Assembly: GCF_000008205.1 (NCBI RefSeq)
Contig: NC_007295.1
Location: 372,001 to 436,000 of the forward strand
Reading direction: 5' to 3'
From: Mesomycoplasma hyopneumoniae J
GTDB taxonomy: Bacteria > Bacillota_I > Bacilli_A > Mycoplasmatales > Metamycoplasmataceae
Length of the DNA: 64,000 nt
This document shows positions 22,895 to 33,168 of this stretch, piece after piece. Position numbers and translations under genes: made by a program. Below the pieces are notes generated by a model. That model did not search any database, was not told the origin of the DNA, and saw only the letters and a program-made list of their open reading frames with translations. The number at the start of each line of letters is the position of its first letter. Position 1 is the stretch's first letter.

Positions 22895-23341
22895 TTATGC
22901 ATTTTTTGGTGTGAAATTGTCTAATGATTCTCTTTTGTCGATGTAGGCAAAAAATAAAAACATTACCATTGAAAATACATCAAACAATGGTATGAAAAAG
23001 CCAATAATTGCTGTAATTTTAATTATTGAAAGTTTTAGTGATTTTGATGAATTTGGTTCTATATTCATAAAAATTTTGTCAGGGAAACTTACTTTTACGA
23101 TATAACTAATCGTTAAAACTCGGCTTACAATAGTAACAAAAATTCAAATAAACATAGTTGCTATAAGTTCAGAACCAACAATAAATGAGTCGCGATTTGA
23201 AAATCATGTGATAATGAAAGGGATAACAAATAAGAAAAATAAACTAGTGCCTAATATAAATTTAAGAAGACGCACTACTAGTGATAAAAAAGTTAGATTT
23301 TTAACATTGGCCACTGGTTTTATTGTTTTACTAATTTTCAT
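22895..23341 (-). CDS. Small integral membrane protein, unknown
   Basis: 148 residues; ATG 23341, two UGA Trp codons hide it from standard translation. Three to four hydrophobic segments (about 26-50, 56-80, 105-130), joined by short polar loops, with a short charged C-terminus DKRESLDNFTPKNA. No motif recognised. It is transcribed divergently from the genes at 23621 onward. Confidence 0.65.
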
Positions 23342-23620
23342 AATATAATAAATTATACTTTATTCTTGTTTAAAAGTTAGAAAATTATTTTTAAATATTT
23401 AAATTCCTGTTGTTCTGTAATTTAGACTTTAAAAATATTGTAAATTTTGAGGTGCAAATGTTTGTTGCTCCAAATAAAATTTGAATAAAAATTCAAAAAA
23501 TTGAACTTTTTAAATTTTTTGATATAAAAGTTCATATTTTTACTAGATTTTCCTTTATTTTATAAGTAATGTTATAATTAATTATGTAATTCATAAAATA
23601 TTTAGTTATTAGGATTTTTT

Positions 23621-23850
23621 ATGACATGAGCAAAAAAATATAGATAGTAATTTGCTTAAAGATCTAAAAGAAACTCTAAATATAGAATTTGTTGATTTAA
23701 AAATATTAGATAAAAATATTAATTTAATTAGTAAGTCAACTAGTGGTAACAAAAATCTTGAAATTACTGAATTTAAAATTCCAAGCATTTCGTTATGATT
23801 CTAATGAAAATAATCTTCCTGAGCTGGTTATAACTTATGTCAAAAAATAG
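23621..23850 (+). pseudogene. Decayed gene upstream of the IS-interrupted membrane protein
   Basis: After ATG ACA TGA GCA and an A7 run, a shifted frame reads NIDSNLLKDLKETLNIEFVD, then NLEITEFKI, shifts again and ends QAFRYDSNENNLPELVITYV before TAG 23850. At least two frame changes. The end overlaps the next start by 14 bases, the same overlap length seen at 30065-30078 and 35543-35556. Product unknown. Confidence 0.5.
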
Positions 23851-24556
23851 TAAAAGAAATTTTTGAACTTTTTTCTCCCTTGGAACCTGGTTTTGAATTC
23901 AAAGCTCAATTTTAGTTGCTATCGGTGGGTATTTAATTTATGTTTATGATTATCAAAATCAACAGCAGCTGTCAAAAATAAGTGAATATCGATTTTGAAA
24001 TGATAAAAAGAATGTCTTAACATTTGAAGGTGAATATCCTCGTTTTTTTATAGATAACATCCATAAATTAACTGATGAAGAATTAAAAACAAAAACAGGC
24101 TCTAAAAAATCATTGAATATCCATGATTTTAGAGATGAGTATGTATTTATTAGAAAAAATCAGTTTTCGTTTAAAAAGGAAAAACAGGAAAGTGAAAATA
24201 ATAAGCAATTATATAATACTCATTTAATTAAAAATACGCAAGATCTTGTTGACTTAATTATACCTAATAAGCAAAAATTATCCTCACTAACTAATAGACC
24301 TGGTACGGGATTTCCTGATGAAAAAGAGATTAATGAACTAAGTGAAACAATTGATTTATCAAATAAAGATGCAATCATTTTGAATAATTATGTTAGTCAA
24401 CTTTTTGGTTCTTGAGGTGATCGAAGAGCAAAAGGGCTAAATCTTATTGATTTTAGTTTTAATGAAAATACAAAAACAATAGAATTAAAATGGAAATTCC
24501 AAGACTACCGTAGCAAATCTACAATTGTTCAAGCAATAGGGTACGATGATTGGTTC

Positions 24557-24562
24557 AAAAGT
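24557..24562. repeat. 6-bp target site duplication AAAAGT, left copy
   Basis: Repeated at 26473-26478. Deleting the IS plus one copy restores the host reading frame exactly. Confidence 0.8.
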
Positions 24563-26472
24563 CCCGAGTTTCCCAGTTTGATGAGATAATTTTAAAAAAG
24601 TGTCCGGTTTCCCGCGCTTTTTTAAGTTTTTTGCCAAAAGTTAATTACCTATTTTTTTACTGATTTATTAAGATATCAAAGTAGAAATCATACCTATTTC
24701 AAATATTGGGATCGCTAGGAACACCATCGCGATTTTTAAATATCATTTGTTGATCTAAAGTGTTAAATTCAACCCTTTGTCTTAATTTTTGCAACATCGT
24801 TACTAAACCAACTTCAGTTAATTGACTGTTTGCAAATAACTTGTTATCACTAATATGTTTGTTGATTTTAAAAATTATAGTTTTTAAAATAACTAATGAG
24901 ATAAAGCACAAAAATGTATGAGCTAGGATATGCTCATCTATTCTTAAAAATACAGGACGAATATTCAATAAACCTTTTAGACTTCTAAAATTAGCTTCAA
25001 TATTTCACTGTTTTTGGTATTTTTCAACTATGTCTAAGACATTTAAATTTAGTATATTTGTTTCATAGACATAGTAACCATCAAATTGTTTGTCCTTGTC
25101 AATTTTACTTTGATCTAATTCAAATTTCATGTTTGAAATTTCCCTAAAATATTTAGGTTTTTTACCAAACAATTTGTTTACTTCAATAAAACCATCTTTA
25201 TTTTGTTTTTTAATAAAACTTTGGATTTGCTCTTCGCGAGCCTTGCTGTCTTTTATTGCTCTTTTTTTACTGTAAGTAATAATTCTTCTTCTAATATTTT
25301 CAGTGTATCTTTTATTTTTATAAGATGAATAAAATTCTTCTTTTTTATACTTAAAATCTGTATTTAGATCAACATAATCGCTAGGATCTAATAAATAATT
25401 TTTAAATTTTTGACTGCCTATCTTTGCACGATAAGAAATAATGAAATTATATTCTTTTGATTCAAGAAATCGAATATTTGCAGCAGTGGACATGCCACGG
25501 TCAGCAATTATTGTCATATTTTTGATATTATATTTAGATTCAATATCTAATACAAAAGGGATTAGGGTACTAGAATCGGCTGTATTTCCTTTAAAAACTT
25601 TAATATGAAAAGGAATGCCATTTTTATCACATGCTAAAGCAATGACAATTTGATCTTCTTTGAATTTAGCATCTTTAGAATAGCCAGGAATTCTTAATCC
25701 ATTTCTTTCAAATGTCTCAAAATAGACTGTTGATGAATCAAAATAAAATTCATTGTCCCTTTTTCCAAGCTCGCTTATAACCATTTTGTTAAGACTATCT
25801 AAAAGTTGATTTTGTGATTCATAGACAAGATCTAAGAGTCTATAAAAGCTATTTTTGGAAGTATTTATTTGATTTGAGTAATCATCCTTTTTATCAAAAG
25901 CATTAATAATGCTACCAGGATCAGTAATTCGCTTTGAAATTAAGTAGTTAAAAATTTGTTTCATATTTTTATGCCTACTTTTAGGAAGTGATTCAAAAAT
26001 ATTGTGCTTTTCAATAAGTTTTTCAATTAATTCCCCACCAATAAAAACCGAACCTTCGATTATGGCAGAATTTTTAAGAGAATCAAGTAAAGTAGTCTTG
26101 ATTTTATCTTTGTCATCTAAATTTGAAAATAATTTCAATTTTTCTTTGATAATTTGAATAGCATTTGGATTAATTTTTTCCAAAGTTTGCACATTTCCTA
26201 TACTAAATCAACGTTTTGGAGCTTTCCCATAACCTTGTGTTCAGCCAACATATTTATATATTTTATCTTTTGAAGATCCTCAAACATTAAACAAAATCAA
26301 ATTATGCTTTTTCATAATTTATAATTATACCATAAAATTACTTTAAAATTGTAATTAATTGTAATTAATAAAAATTAAGGTTTTACGGGCAAAAAACACC
26401 GATTTACGGGGATTTCTGCATATTCATATTCACTAAAAAGTGAATTTTCGCCATCAAACTGGGAAACTCAGG
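24563..26472 (-). mobile_element. IS1634-like insertion sequence, copy 2
   Basis: 1910 bp, ends CCCGAGTTTCCCAGTTTGAT and the reverse complement of CCTGAGTTTCCCAGTTTGAT. Same orientation as copy 1, so recombination between the two would delete or loop out 7.0-24.5 kb. Confidence 0.93.
24657..26315 (-). CDS. IS1634-family transposase (copy 2)
   Basis: 552 residues, intact. It differs from copy 1 at three visible positions (SRKRAIK to SKKRAIK, DLNADF to DLNTDF, RIDDHILAH to RIDEHILAH). Same DDE motifs. The near identity indicates recent transposition within this genome. Confidence 0.93.
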
Positions 26473-26689
26473 AAAAGTTATATTCTTCTAATTGATAAAA
26501 ATAAAATTAATAGTCTTGATAGTATAAAGTTTAGATCTACCTTTTCTTAAAATTTTAGATAGTTTTTTTAAATCTTCATCTTTTTAACTTGGAGATTTTG
26601 ATCAAAAAGTCTCTAATATTTGCAACTTTGCTTCATTAGATTTAACTCTTATTTTTGCTTAGTTGGCAGATATTATTGTTTTGCGCTTT

Positions 26690-27010
26690 AATCCTGGTAG
26701 TCTTAATTTATTCCAGAAATTTATAATTATAACTAGTGGTTGAGTTAACAAGATACCTGTTTGAGTCAATTAAAATATCTAAATTGTGTTCTTGCTATTC
26801 CATTCCGTGAAACTTTATCTTAATAAAAACAACCGCCATAATATGATAAATATTGACGGTTATTTAATGATTTTGCAAAAATAATAATTATTTATATATT
26901 TTAGCAAGTTGTTCTATACTATTTTTGTTTGCTAAAAAACTATTAGGAAAAACCAAAAAAAGGTTTCTGCAATTTATATTAAGTTTCTTGGTTCTAAATT
27001 CAGTTTGTTA
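26690..27010 (-). pseudogene. Degraded copy of the exported protein at 37435-38103
   Basis: Read in plus orientation, AACAACCGCCATAATATGAT, TTTAGCAAGTTGTTCTATAC and GTTGAGTTAACAAGATACCT match AATCAACCGCCATAATATGA, TGAGCAAGTTGTACTACATT and TTGAGTCAACCAGATATCCA of the intact gene in the same order. The C-terminal part is shortened by an internal deletion and the frame is broken. Bases 26551-26689 hold nothing recognisable. Confidence 0.65.
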
Positions 27011-27162
27011 TTCTTTATTATTAGTGAAATTTTATCATTTTAAATCAAATAGTAGAGAATAAAAACTAAAAAATATAAAAATTAGTGCATTAATTTATAA
27101 CAACGTCATTAAATTTTTGTCTTATTTTACATTTTTTTTATTTTTTGTATAGCAAACTAAAA

Positions 27163-28635
27163 TTAAGCTGTTCCTATTTGATTATGCAATGAGTTAAATT
27201 CCTGTAATGTTTTGATTTTTATGTACTTTAGCTTTTTAATATCAGTATTTCCAATATCTATTTTTTCAAATTTTTGAAGATCATTAACTATAAAATTATC
27301 TGGTTCAACCGCAAAATTAGGAAACAAATCTTTATAATTAAAGGTATAAATTTTAATTATATCTTTCTCTATCTGCCAATATAAAATCTGATCGTCAAAA
27401 ATAATTTTTGGATTTTGTTTTTTAAGTATGAATTTATTAAATTCTTCAGAGTTGTTATCGTTGTTAATGAACAAATTTGAAGGGTGAAAAGCCTCGCCCC
27501 AATCCCAGCTTTTTAATAGCGAATTATTACTAATGAATTTTTTTGTTTGATCTAATGTAGAAAAAATTTGGTTTTCTTCAGTGCTCTGCTTTGATAGATC
27601 TAAACCCTGCATAGCATATAAACGAGTAAGTTGAAAAGGGTTTTTCTTAAAAATTTCTTGCTTTTTTACAAGAAATTTTTTAAATTCATTTGATTCTTTA
27701 TGGCGAATAATTTTATTGTAAAGTACAAGATCTTCAATATTACTAATATGAATATCTAGACTATGATCAAAAACATGTTTGTTTGACTTATCTATAATTT
27801 TATAAAAAATATCGAAATTTGTAGTTGTTGAATTTGAAAACAGAGAAGCTCTAGCAAAATTGTAGTTAATTACTTTTGGCGGACCGGTCTCTCTGTACTT
27901 TTCTCCTGTACGAAAAAAATTATCAAATTTTGAGTCAAAAGAAATAATACTTGTTTTTCCATTATTTTGTTTGTTTTGGAAAATATGATTAGGGTTTAAT
28001 GATGATATTTTTGATTTTGAATTAAACGATGAATCATCAGCAATATCATGAGGACGTATATAAATAATAATTGATTTTTTCTTAAAAAAGTCAGGTGTTG
28101 ACAAAATTCTTTTACTTAGTTTTTCAATTTTTAATTTAGAAAAAAAAGATACAAAATCATTTTTATTATCTAAGACAACGAAATTGTCTACAATTTTCTT
28201 GTCTTTTAATTGCCCTTGATCCCAAATAAGATTAAATTCCATTGTGTCTTTGTTTTTGGCGCTCTCAGAACGAAAGAAACTTGATAATTTTCTTAAAGCG
28301 TTATTGTTAAATGAATTATCAAATAAATTGTTTTCAAATAGGGGGTATTTTTGAATTAATAAATCCACTTTTTGGGGCTGTTTTGTCAAAATGTTATATC
28401 AATATGGGTTATTTAGTCATAAAAGTTTATTAAGATCAGTTATTTTTTTAGAGTCTGAGATACTAAAAAATTTATTATTATCATCCTTAATTTTAAATTG
28501 GGTTTCATTTTTTAAATTATTTTTATAGTTATTATAAATATTAAGAATCAAGCCAAGAGAAACCGCGGTAGCGGCGGCTAAGTTGGTTAATATAAATCCT
28601 ATTAGAAAAAATTTTTTATATTTTTTTAAATCCAT
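27163..28635 (-). CDS. Membrane-anchored partner protein of the subtilase operon (paralogue 2)
   Basis: 490 residues; ATG 28635 lies one base after the stop of its paralogue. N-terminal helix KFFLIGFILTNLAAATAVSL, then a large extracytoplasmic domain. It aligns along most of its length with the frameshifted product of 28637-30078: FFKKKSIIIYIRP with FFTKNLLFIYIAE, FDIFYKIID with FDVYFKVYS, DLVLYNKII with DLYLYNFLD, WGEAFHPSNLF with WEEAFHLSNLF, and the closing FEKIDIGNTDIKKLK with FEKIDFGDINIKDVE. No catalytic motif seen. It is the last gene of an operon that starts with a subtilase, so a surface complex with the protease or its substrate is a reasonable guess. Confidence 0.82.
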
Positions 28636-28636
28636 G

Positions 28637-30078
28637 CTAGCCTTGTATTTTTTTATATATATTATTAAATTCTTCGAGTGAATTTACTGTTTTTAACTCC
28701 ACATCTTTAATATTTATATCACCAAAATCAATTTTTTCAAACATTAGTAAATCTTTATTATTTAATTTTTCAATATTTTTTAAGGTTTTTGGAAAAATTG
28801 ATTTGTAGTTTAAAGAATAGAGTGTAATTTTGCCTGAGTTTTTATCAATTTCTGAATAAAAAACTTCATCAAGAAAAATTTCATTTACTTTTTGAGATTT
28901 GAGAATGAATTTATTAAATCTTTCAGGTTTATCAATATTTTTGCTGGGAACAAATAAATTAGAGAGGTGAAATGCTTCTTCTCATTCAAGGTTTTTAGAT
29001 AAATTTTTATTATAAATAAATTGTTTTACATCGTCAAAATCTAAAAAAATTTCTGTTTTGGGTTCATCTTTTGAATATTGTTCATTTTTGGACCCATATA
29101 ATGTGGTTATCTTCAAATTATTACGCGCTAAAATTTTCTCTTTTTTGGTCATTAGATCTAAAAAACTCTCAAATTCTGACGATGTTTTATCTAAGAAGTT
29201 ATACAAATATAAATCCTGAATTTTATTTAATTTTATAGTTGATAAATCGTTTGTTTTTTGAAAATTGTTTTTTGAATAAACCTTAAAATAAACATCAAAT
29301 TTATCATCTAATTTTGTAATTTTGTTACTATTTTTACTTACATCTTTATAATTAAAAAGTTGTTCTGGTAGTGAAATAATAAAATTATGATTTTTATAAG
29401 TCATAAATTTAATAGGGGACAATTAGTGGGTAAATATTTTTCATTTATAAGTAATGGGTTAGCTAATGTTTTCTCGGCAATATATATAAATAATAAATTT
29501 TTAGTAAAAAAATTTTTATCATATTCATTTTTTAAAAAGGTTGGCTTGTCAACATATTCCTTAAAAAATTCCTCATACTGGTTAAAATCATTGATAATAA
29601 AAAAATTTTTAGTAAATATTTTTTGGTAATCACCAAAATTTGGATTTACTTTTAATTTTTGGAAATTTTCGCCTTCAGTAGTAGCTTTGTCATACTCTTT
29701 GGAGAAAAAAGTAGACAATTTATTGAATTCTTTGTCGTTGTAAGTTTTAAAATTGTCACTTTCAAAATAAAGATATTTTTTGATTATTTCTTGAATTTTT
29801 TCATGGTCGTTCAAAAAAATCGGCATTCAGTCACTATTTTTAAGCCAAATAGTCTTTGTTTTATCCATTTGTATTAAATCATTATAGGAAAAAATGTTAG
29901 ATTTTAAAGCTTTACTATCCTTTGCGCTTATAGTGAACAAATCATTATTGGTAGGGTTTGAAGTTTTTGCTTCAAAATTGTAATTTTTATTTTGAAGCGC
30001 AAAAATTATAGCTGGGAAAATCCATGGCAAAATAATTGAAGGTGCTAAAAATAAATATTTTTTGTTATTGAATGACAT
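28637..30078 (-). pseudogene. Membrane-anchored partner protein of the subtilase operon (paralogue 1), frameshifted
   Basis: ATG 30078 overlaps the subtilase stop by 14 bases; MSFNNKKYLFLAPSIILPWI gives one N-terminal transmembrane helix. The frame reads to about 29430 (LLINEKYLPTN), and the similarity to paralogue 2 continues from 29422 in another frame (FMTYKNHNFIISLPEQLFNY). One extra C in the C4 run (minus strand, near 29420) would join them into a protein of about 480 residues. Everything after that is open to TAG 28637. This may be a real mutation, a phase switch or an assembly error in a homopolymer. Confidence 0.7.
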
Positions 30079-32443
30079 GTGAAACCGCCAAATCATCATC
30101 TATGGAATTTTCAAACAAAGAGGATTTATGTTTTTTAACAACTAACCGATAAATTCCTGTTTTTTCAGCTCTATACCTTATTAATTCTACATTTGATCTT
30201 AATGAGCTTCCAGAGTTCAATTTAATGTTTTTTCAAATTCCTCCTTCTTTTCTTTGCAAAATTAAATCATAATCACTAAATAATGTATCTTTTTGTTTTT
30301 CAAAAAGTGTTTTTCTATTTAGCCACTCATCAGGGTATTTTGAGTTATACTCTTTTTCATATTTTTCTTTTAAAAATTGGTTATATTTATTTTCAGTGAT
30401 TTTATCAATAAAATAAGAGGCACCGAATGTTAATAATTTATAAACCCAAGAATCAATTTTACTTTCATATTTTTTTAATGGTTTAGTTAATCCAGCATTA
30501 AAGGCTCAAGCAAGCGAAGCTTTTAACTTTTTACCTTTTTCAATTTCTATATCTGGGCTTAGATAAACATACTGACTATCATTATCATATGAAACACTAA
30601 ATGTTTTTAAATTTGAAATAGCTTTTTTTATGTTTTTAAAACTAATTTGGCCGGCTCCAATAGCTGAATCCAATCCATTTGACTTAGTTTCTCTTTCATT
30701 ATCGTAGTTTTCTAAATATGATTTTTTTGCTGGGTCTGAAAAATAATCATCAATTGAAGAAACAACACCTTCTTTTTCATTGGATTGTTTTGTTGACTCA
30801 ATATATAACTTAATTCTATCCAAATCAAAACTACTGTCATTCGCCGAAGAAGAAAGCAAACTCATTATTGCGGGAATAAAATTTTTATCATTAAACATTC
30901 ACGAATATAATGAATCAATTGTTGATATTATTCCAGTTACAATCGGTGCAGAAAAACTAGTCCCAGAAACAGGGAATTTTTGACCTATTATTCCAGTTAT
31001 ATTTTCTCCGGGAGCTGAAATTAATGGTTTTGGTAATTGATTTAGTCTATAAGGTAGTAATCTATTGCTAAAATTACTAGCAAAAAAATTGTCTTTAGTG
31101 CCAAAAGTTGAACCAACCACAATTGAATTTAGAGCATTTGCATACCCAGATATGTAACCATATTTTTTTGCAGAATTATTATTTTTTCATTTATCATCAT
31201 ATTCATTTCCGGCTGCAAAAATGTTTATAACACCATACTTTCTTGATAAAAAATCTAAATAAAAGATGTGATCGATGTATTGAACAACTGAATTTTCCAT
31301 AATTGAATCAAGGTTATAAATATTCTCAAAGCTAGCTTCAATATCTCTTTTACTTATAGAATTAAATCCATAACTATGATTTATTATTTTAATTCTATAC
31401 TCAATTATAAGTCTTTCAAAAACTGTCATTCAAATTGGAGAGTCAAAATTTGCCTTGGCTAAATTTACTATAAACATATCTGAGCCACGAGAAAACCCGC
31501 TTCTTCCACCTATTATTCCTGATACTAATGTTGCATGATCATTTTGATCATCTTTTAGCTTTTCTTGTGGCGCTCTACCTATGTTAAAATAGTGTATTTC
31601 ATTATATTCAAGCTCGGCTTTTTTTGCATCGTTTTCATCAAAGGTGCCACTCATATCCGCTTCAACTACACCAACCCTTTCACGTGGGGCGCCATTAACG
31701 TGATCATACTCTACTATTTCTTTTTGTTCATTAAAAAATTTTGGTTGCACGGGCCTAAGAAGTCTTCATAGTTTATTATGATTATCATTTAGTATAGTAT
31801 GGAATCACTTATTAGAAAACCGTTGGTTTGTAATTTTAAATAATTCAAATGGAAATGGTTTTTCAGAAGTTGTTTTCGGTAAATTATTAATTATTAATGC
31901 AATAAAATCTAATTCTTCCAGAAGTTTAAGGGCGACATCCTCGTCTTTAACATCGATATTTATTCATATTATTGGCGATAATTTGCTAATATATTTACTA
32001 TTAATTTTAATATTATTTTGCAAAAATAACTTAGTTATTTGATCGAAATATTTGTTATTATTAGTTGTATAATGATTAATGTCATCAATCATCGAATTAT
32101 TGGCAGAGTCACTAAAATCTAATAATAATTTAATATTTATGGTTTCCGTGTCTAATTTTTGTTCTTTAAGGTTGTAATTATTCTTGTTCTCTTTGTGTGA
32201 ATAACTTTCGAATTTTTTTTTAGAATTACGGCTGAAAATTTTTTTGTGTTTTTTCTGTTGTAAAGAAGAAAAAGAATAGCCTGGTTGAGAATAAATATCT
32301 ATATTTTTACTAAAAATTGGGTTATTTATATAATTTTTTTTATTATTAATAGGTGTATCAGACCAATAAAACACAGTAATAATTACTATTGCGGATAGGT
32401 ATAAAATCCATTTAATTAATCGTTTGTATATTTTTTTATTCAT
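30065..32443 (-). CDS. Cell-surface subtilisin-like serine protease (S8 family)
   Basis: 792 residues through five UGA codons. One N-terminal transmembrane helix (about 9-28), a pro-region-like stem of about 200 residues, then the peptidase domain with all catalytic elements: Asp in VGVVEADMSG (D263), His in NDHATLVSGIIGG (H303), oxyanion Asn in FAAGNEY (N413) and Ser in SGTSFSAPIVTG (S496). The C-terminal 75 residues resemble a PPC-like domain (SDYDLILQRKEGG ... EKTGIYRLVVKKH) shared with the fossil at 12154-12807. Likely anchored on the membrane with the protease outside. It heads an operon with two membrane-anchored partners. Candidate roles are maturation of the exported protein encoded 5 kb upstream or cleavage of host proteins; neither is shown by sequence. 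Confidence 0.93.
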
Positions 32444-32479
32444 AATTTTATCGCTTTCTAATTTGCATTTTCTTAGAGA

Positions 32480-32632
32480 CTAAACAATGACTAAAATAAA
32501 GGAATATTCATATCTAATAAGATACAATAACACTAAACTATGAATAGCAAATAAATTATCTATAATATAAATTATAACAATTTTTCTAGCTTCTAACTCA
32601 AATGGGGATAATTTTTTTTGCTCTTTTTTCAT
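32480..32632 (-). CDS. Small single-helix membrane protein
   Basis: 50 residues, ATG 32632 with AAGGAC upstream. Charged N-terminus (MKKEQKKLSPFELEARK) and a long hydrophobic stretch (IVIIYIIDNLFAIHSLVLLY and on). It lies 36 bases before the subtilase start and may be co-transcribed. It could be the truncated end of a lost gene. Confidence 0.4.
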   Translation of the reverse strand: MKKEQKKLSPFELEARKIVIIYIIDNLFAIHSLVLLYLIRYEYSFILVIV

Positions 32633-32633
32633 A

Positions 32634-32702
32634 TTTTAGTCCTTTATGATAAATTTTATCAAAACAGATTTACCTTAAACCACAAAATATTTAATATTCT
32701 CC
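32634..32702. repeat. Copy of the 60-80 bp hairpin repeat
   Basis: TTTAGTCCTTTATGATAAAT ... CACAAAATATTTAATATTCT matches 38288-38354 and 41581-41640. The left arm is shortened to ATATTTT. Confidence 0.6.
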
Positions 32703-33090
32703 ATTTTTAGTAAGATCTAAATTGTGGCTAACTATCAAAATAGTTTTTTTTCAAAAAGAATTTTAACATTTTCAAGATCAAGATTTCCAGTAGGTTCGTC
32801 CAGCAAAATAAAGTCAGATTTAGGTGCTAATGATCGCAAGATCGCGATTAGTTATTTTAGCCGCCTGATAAATCACTCATTTTATTAGCTAAATTTTCTT
32901 TTCTTTATTATAATATTTTGAAATTAAACTAATAAGTTTCGGCAAATTCTTTTTTGGATCTATATTTAAATAGATATTAGTTATATAATAAAGCCGATTA
33001 AATTGAATTTGGTTTGGTAAATTAGGGACTATTTTTAAAATTGAATTTATTTTTTCAAGTTGAGATTTATCATCTGTCATTTTTGCAAAA
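32700..33090 (-). pseudogene. Fusion fossil of the 629-residue protein and the ABC ATPase
   Basis: On the minus strand KINSILKIVPNLPNQIQFNR and NIDPKKNLPKLISLISKYYN correspond to KLKSILKTTPNLSRRIQFSL and NIDPINNVPKLVNFISKYYD of the protein at 35543-37432. This joins directly to degraded ATPase sequence (ENLANKMSDLSGG, a Walker B region matching LLDEPTGNLD, and SHNLDL) of the gene at 33169-35556. About 1.2 kb must have been deleted between the two parts, showing that a second copy of this gene pair once lay here. Confidence 0.75.
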
Positions 33091-33168
33091 GCGAAAATAT
33101 TATTCGCAGTTTCGAAATCATATTCATTTTGAAAATTGTTAATTTAGACATAATATAACCTAGAAAAT

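Larger units (their letters stand above)
23837..26550 (+). pseudogene. Membrane-anchored protein interrupted by IS1634-like copy 2
   Basis: ATG 23837; one N-terminal transmembrane helix (about 8-32, with QSSILVAIGGYLIYVYDY), then a soluble domain. The reading frame runs to DYRSKSTIVQAIGYDDWFKS at 24562, where the IS begins. After the IS and one copy of the 6-bp duplication, the frame continues YILLIDKNKINSLDSIKFRS to TAA 26550. Removing 24563-26478 restores an uninterrupted 265-residue protein, so the insertion is recent. No family recognised. Confidence 0.75.

Noticed and set aside
29387-29877. Plus-strand frames of 72-80 codons
   Set aside because: Antisense to the frameshifted partner protein and rich in Phe/Lys/Ser as expected for a shadow.
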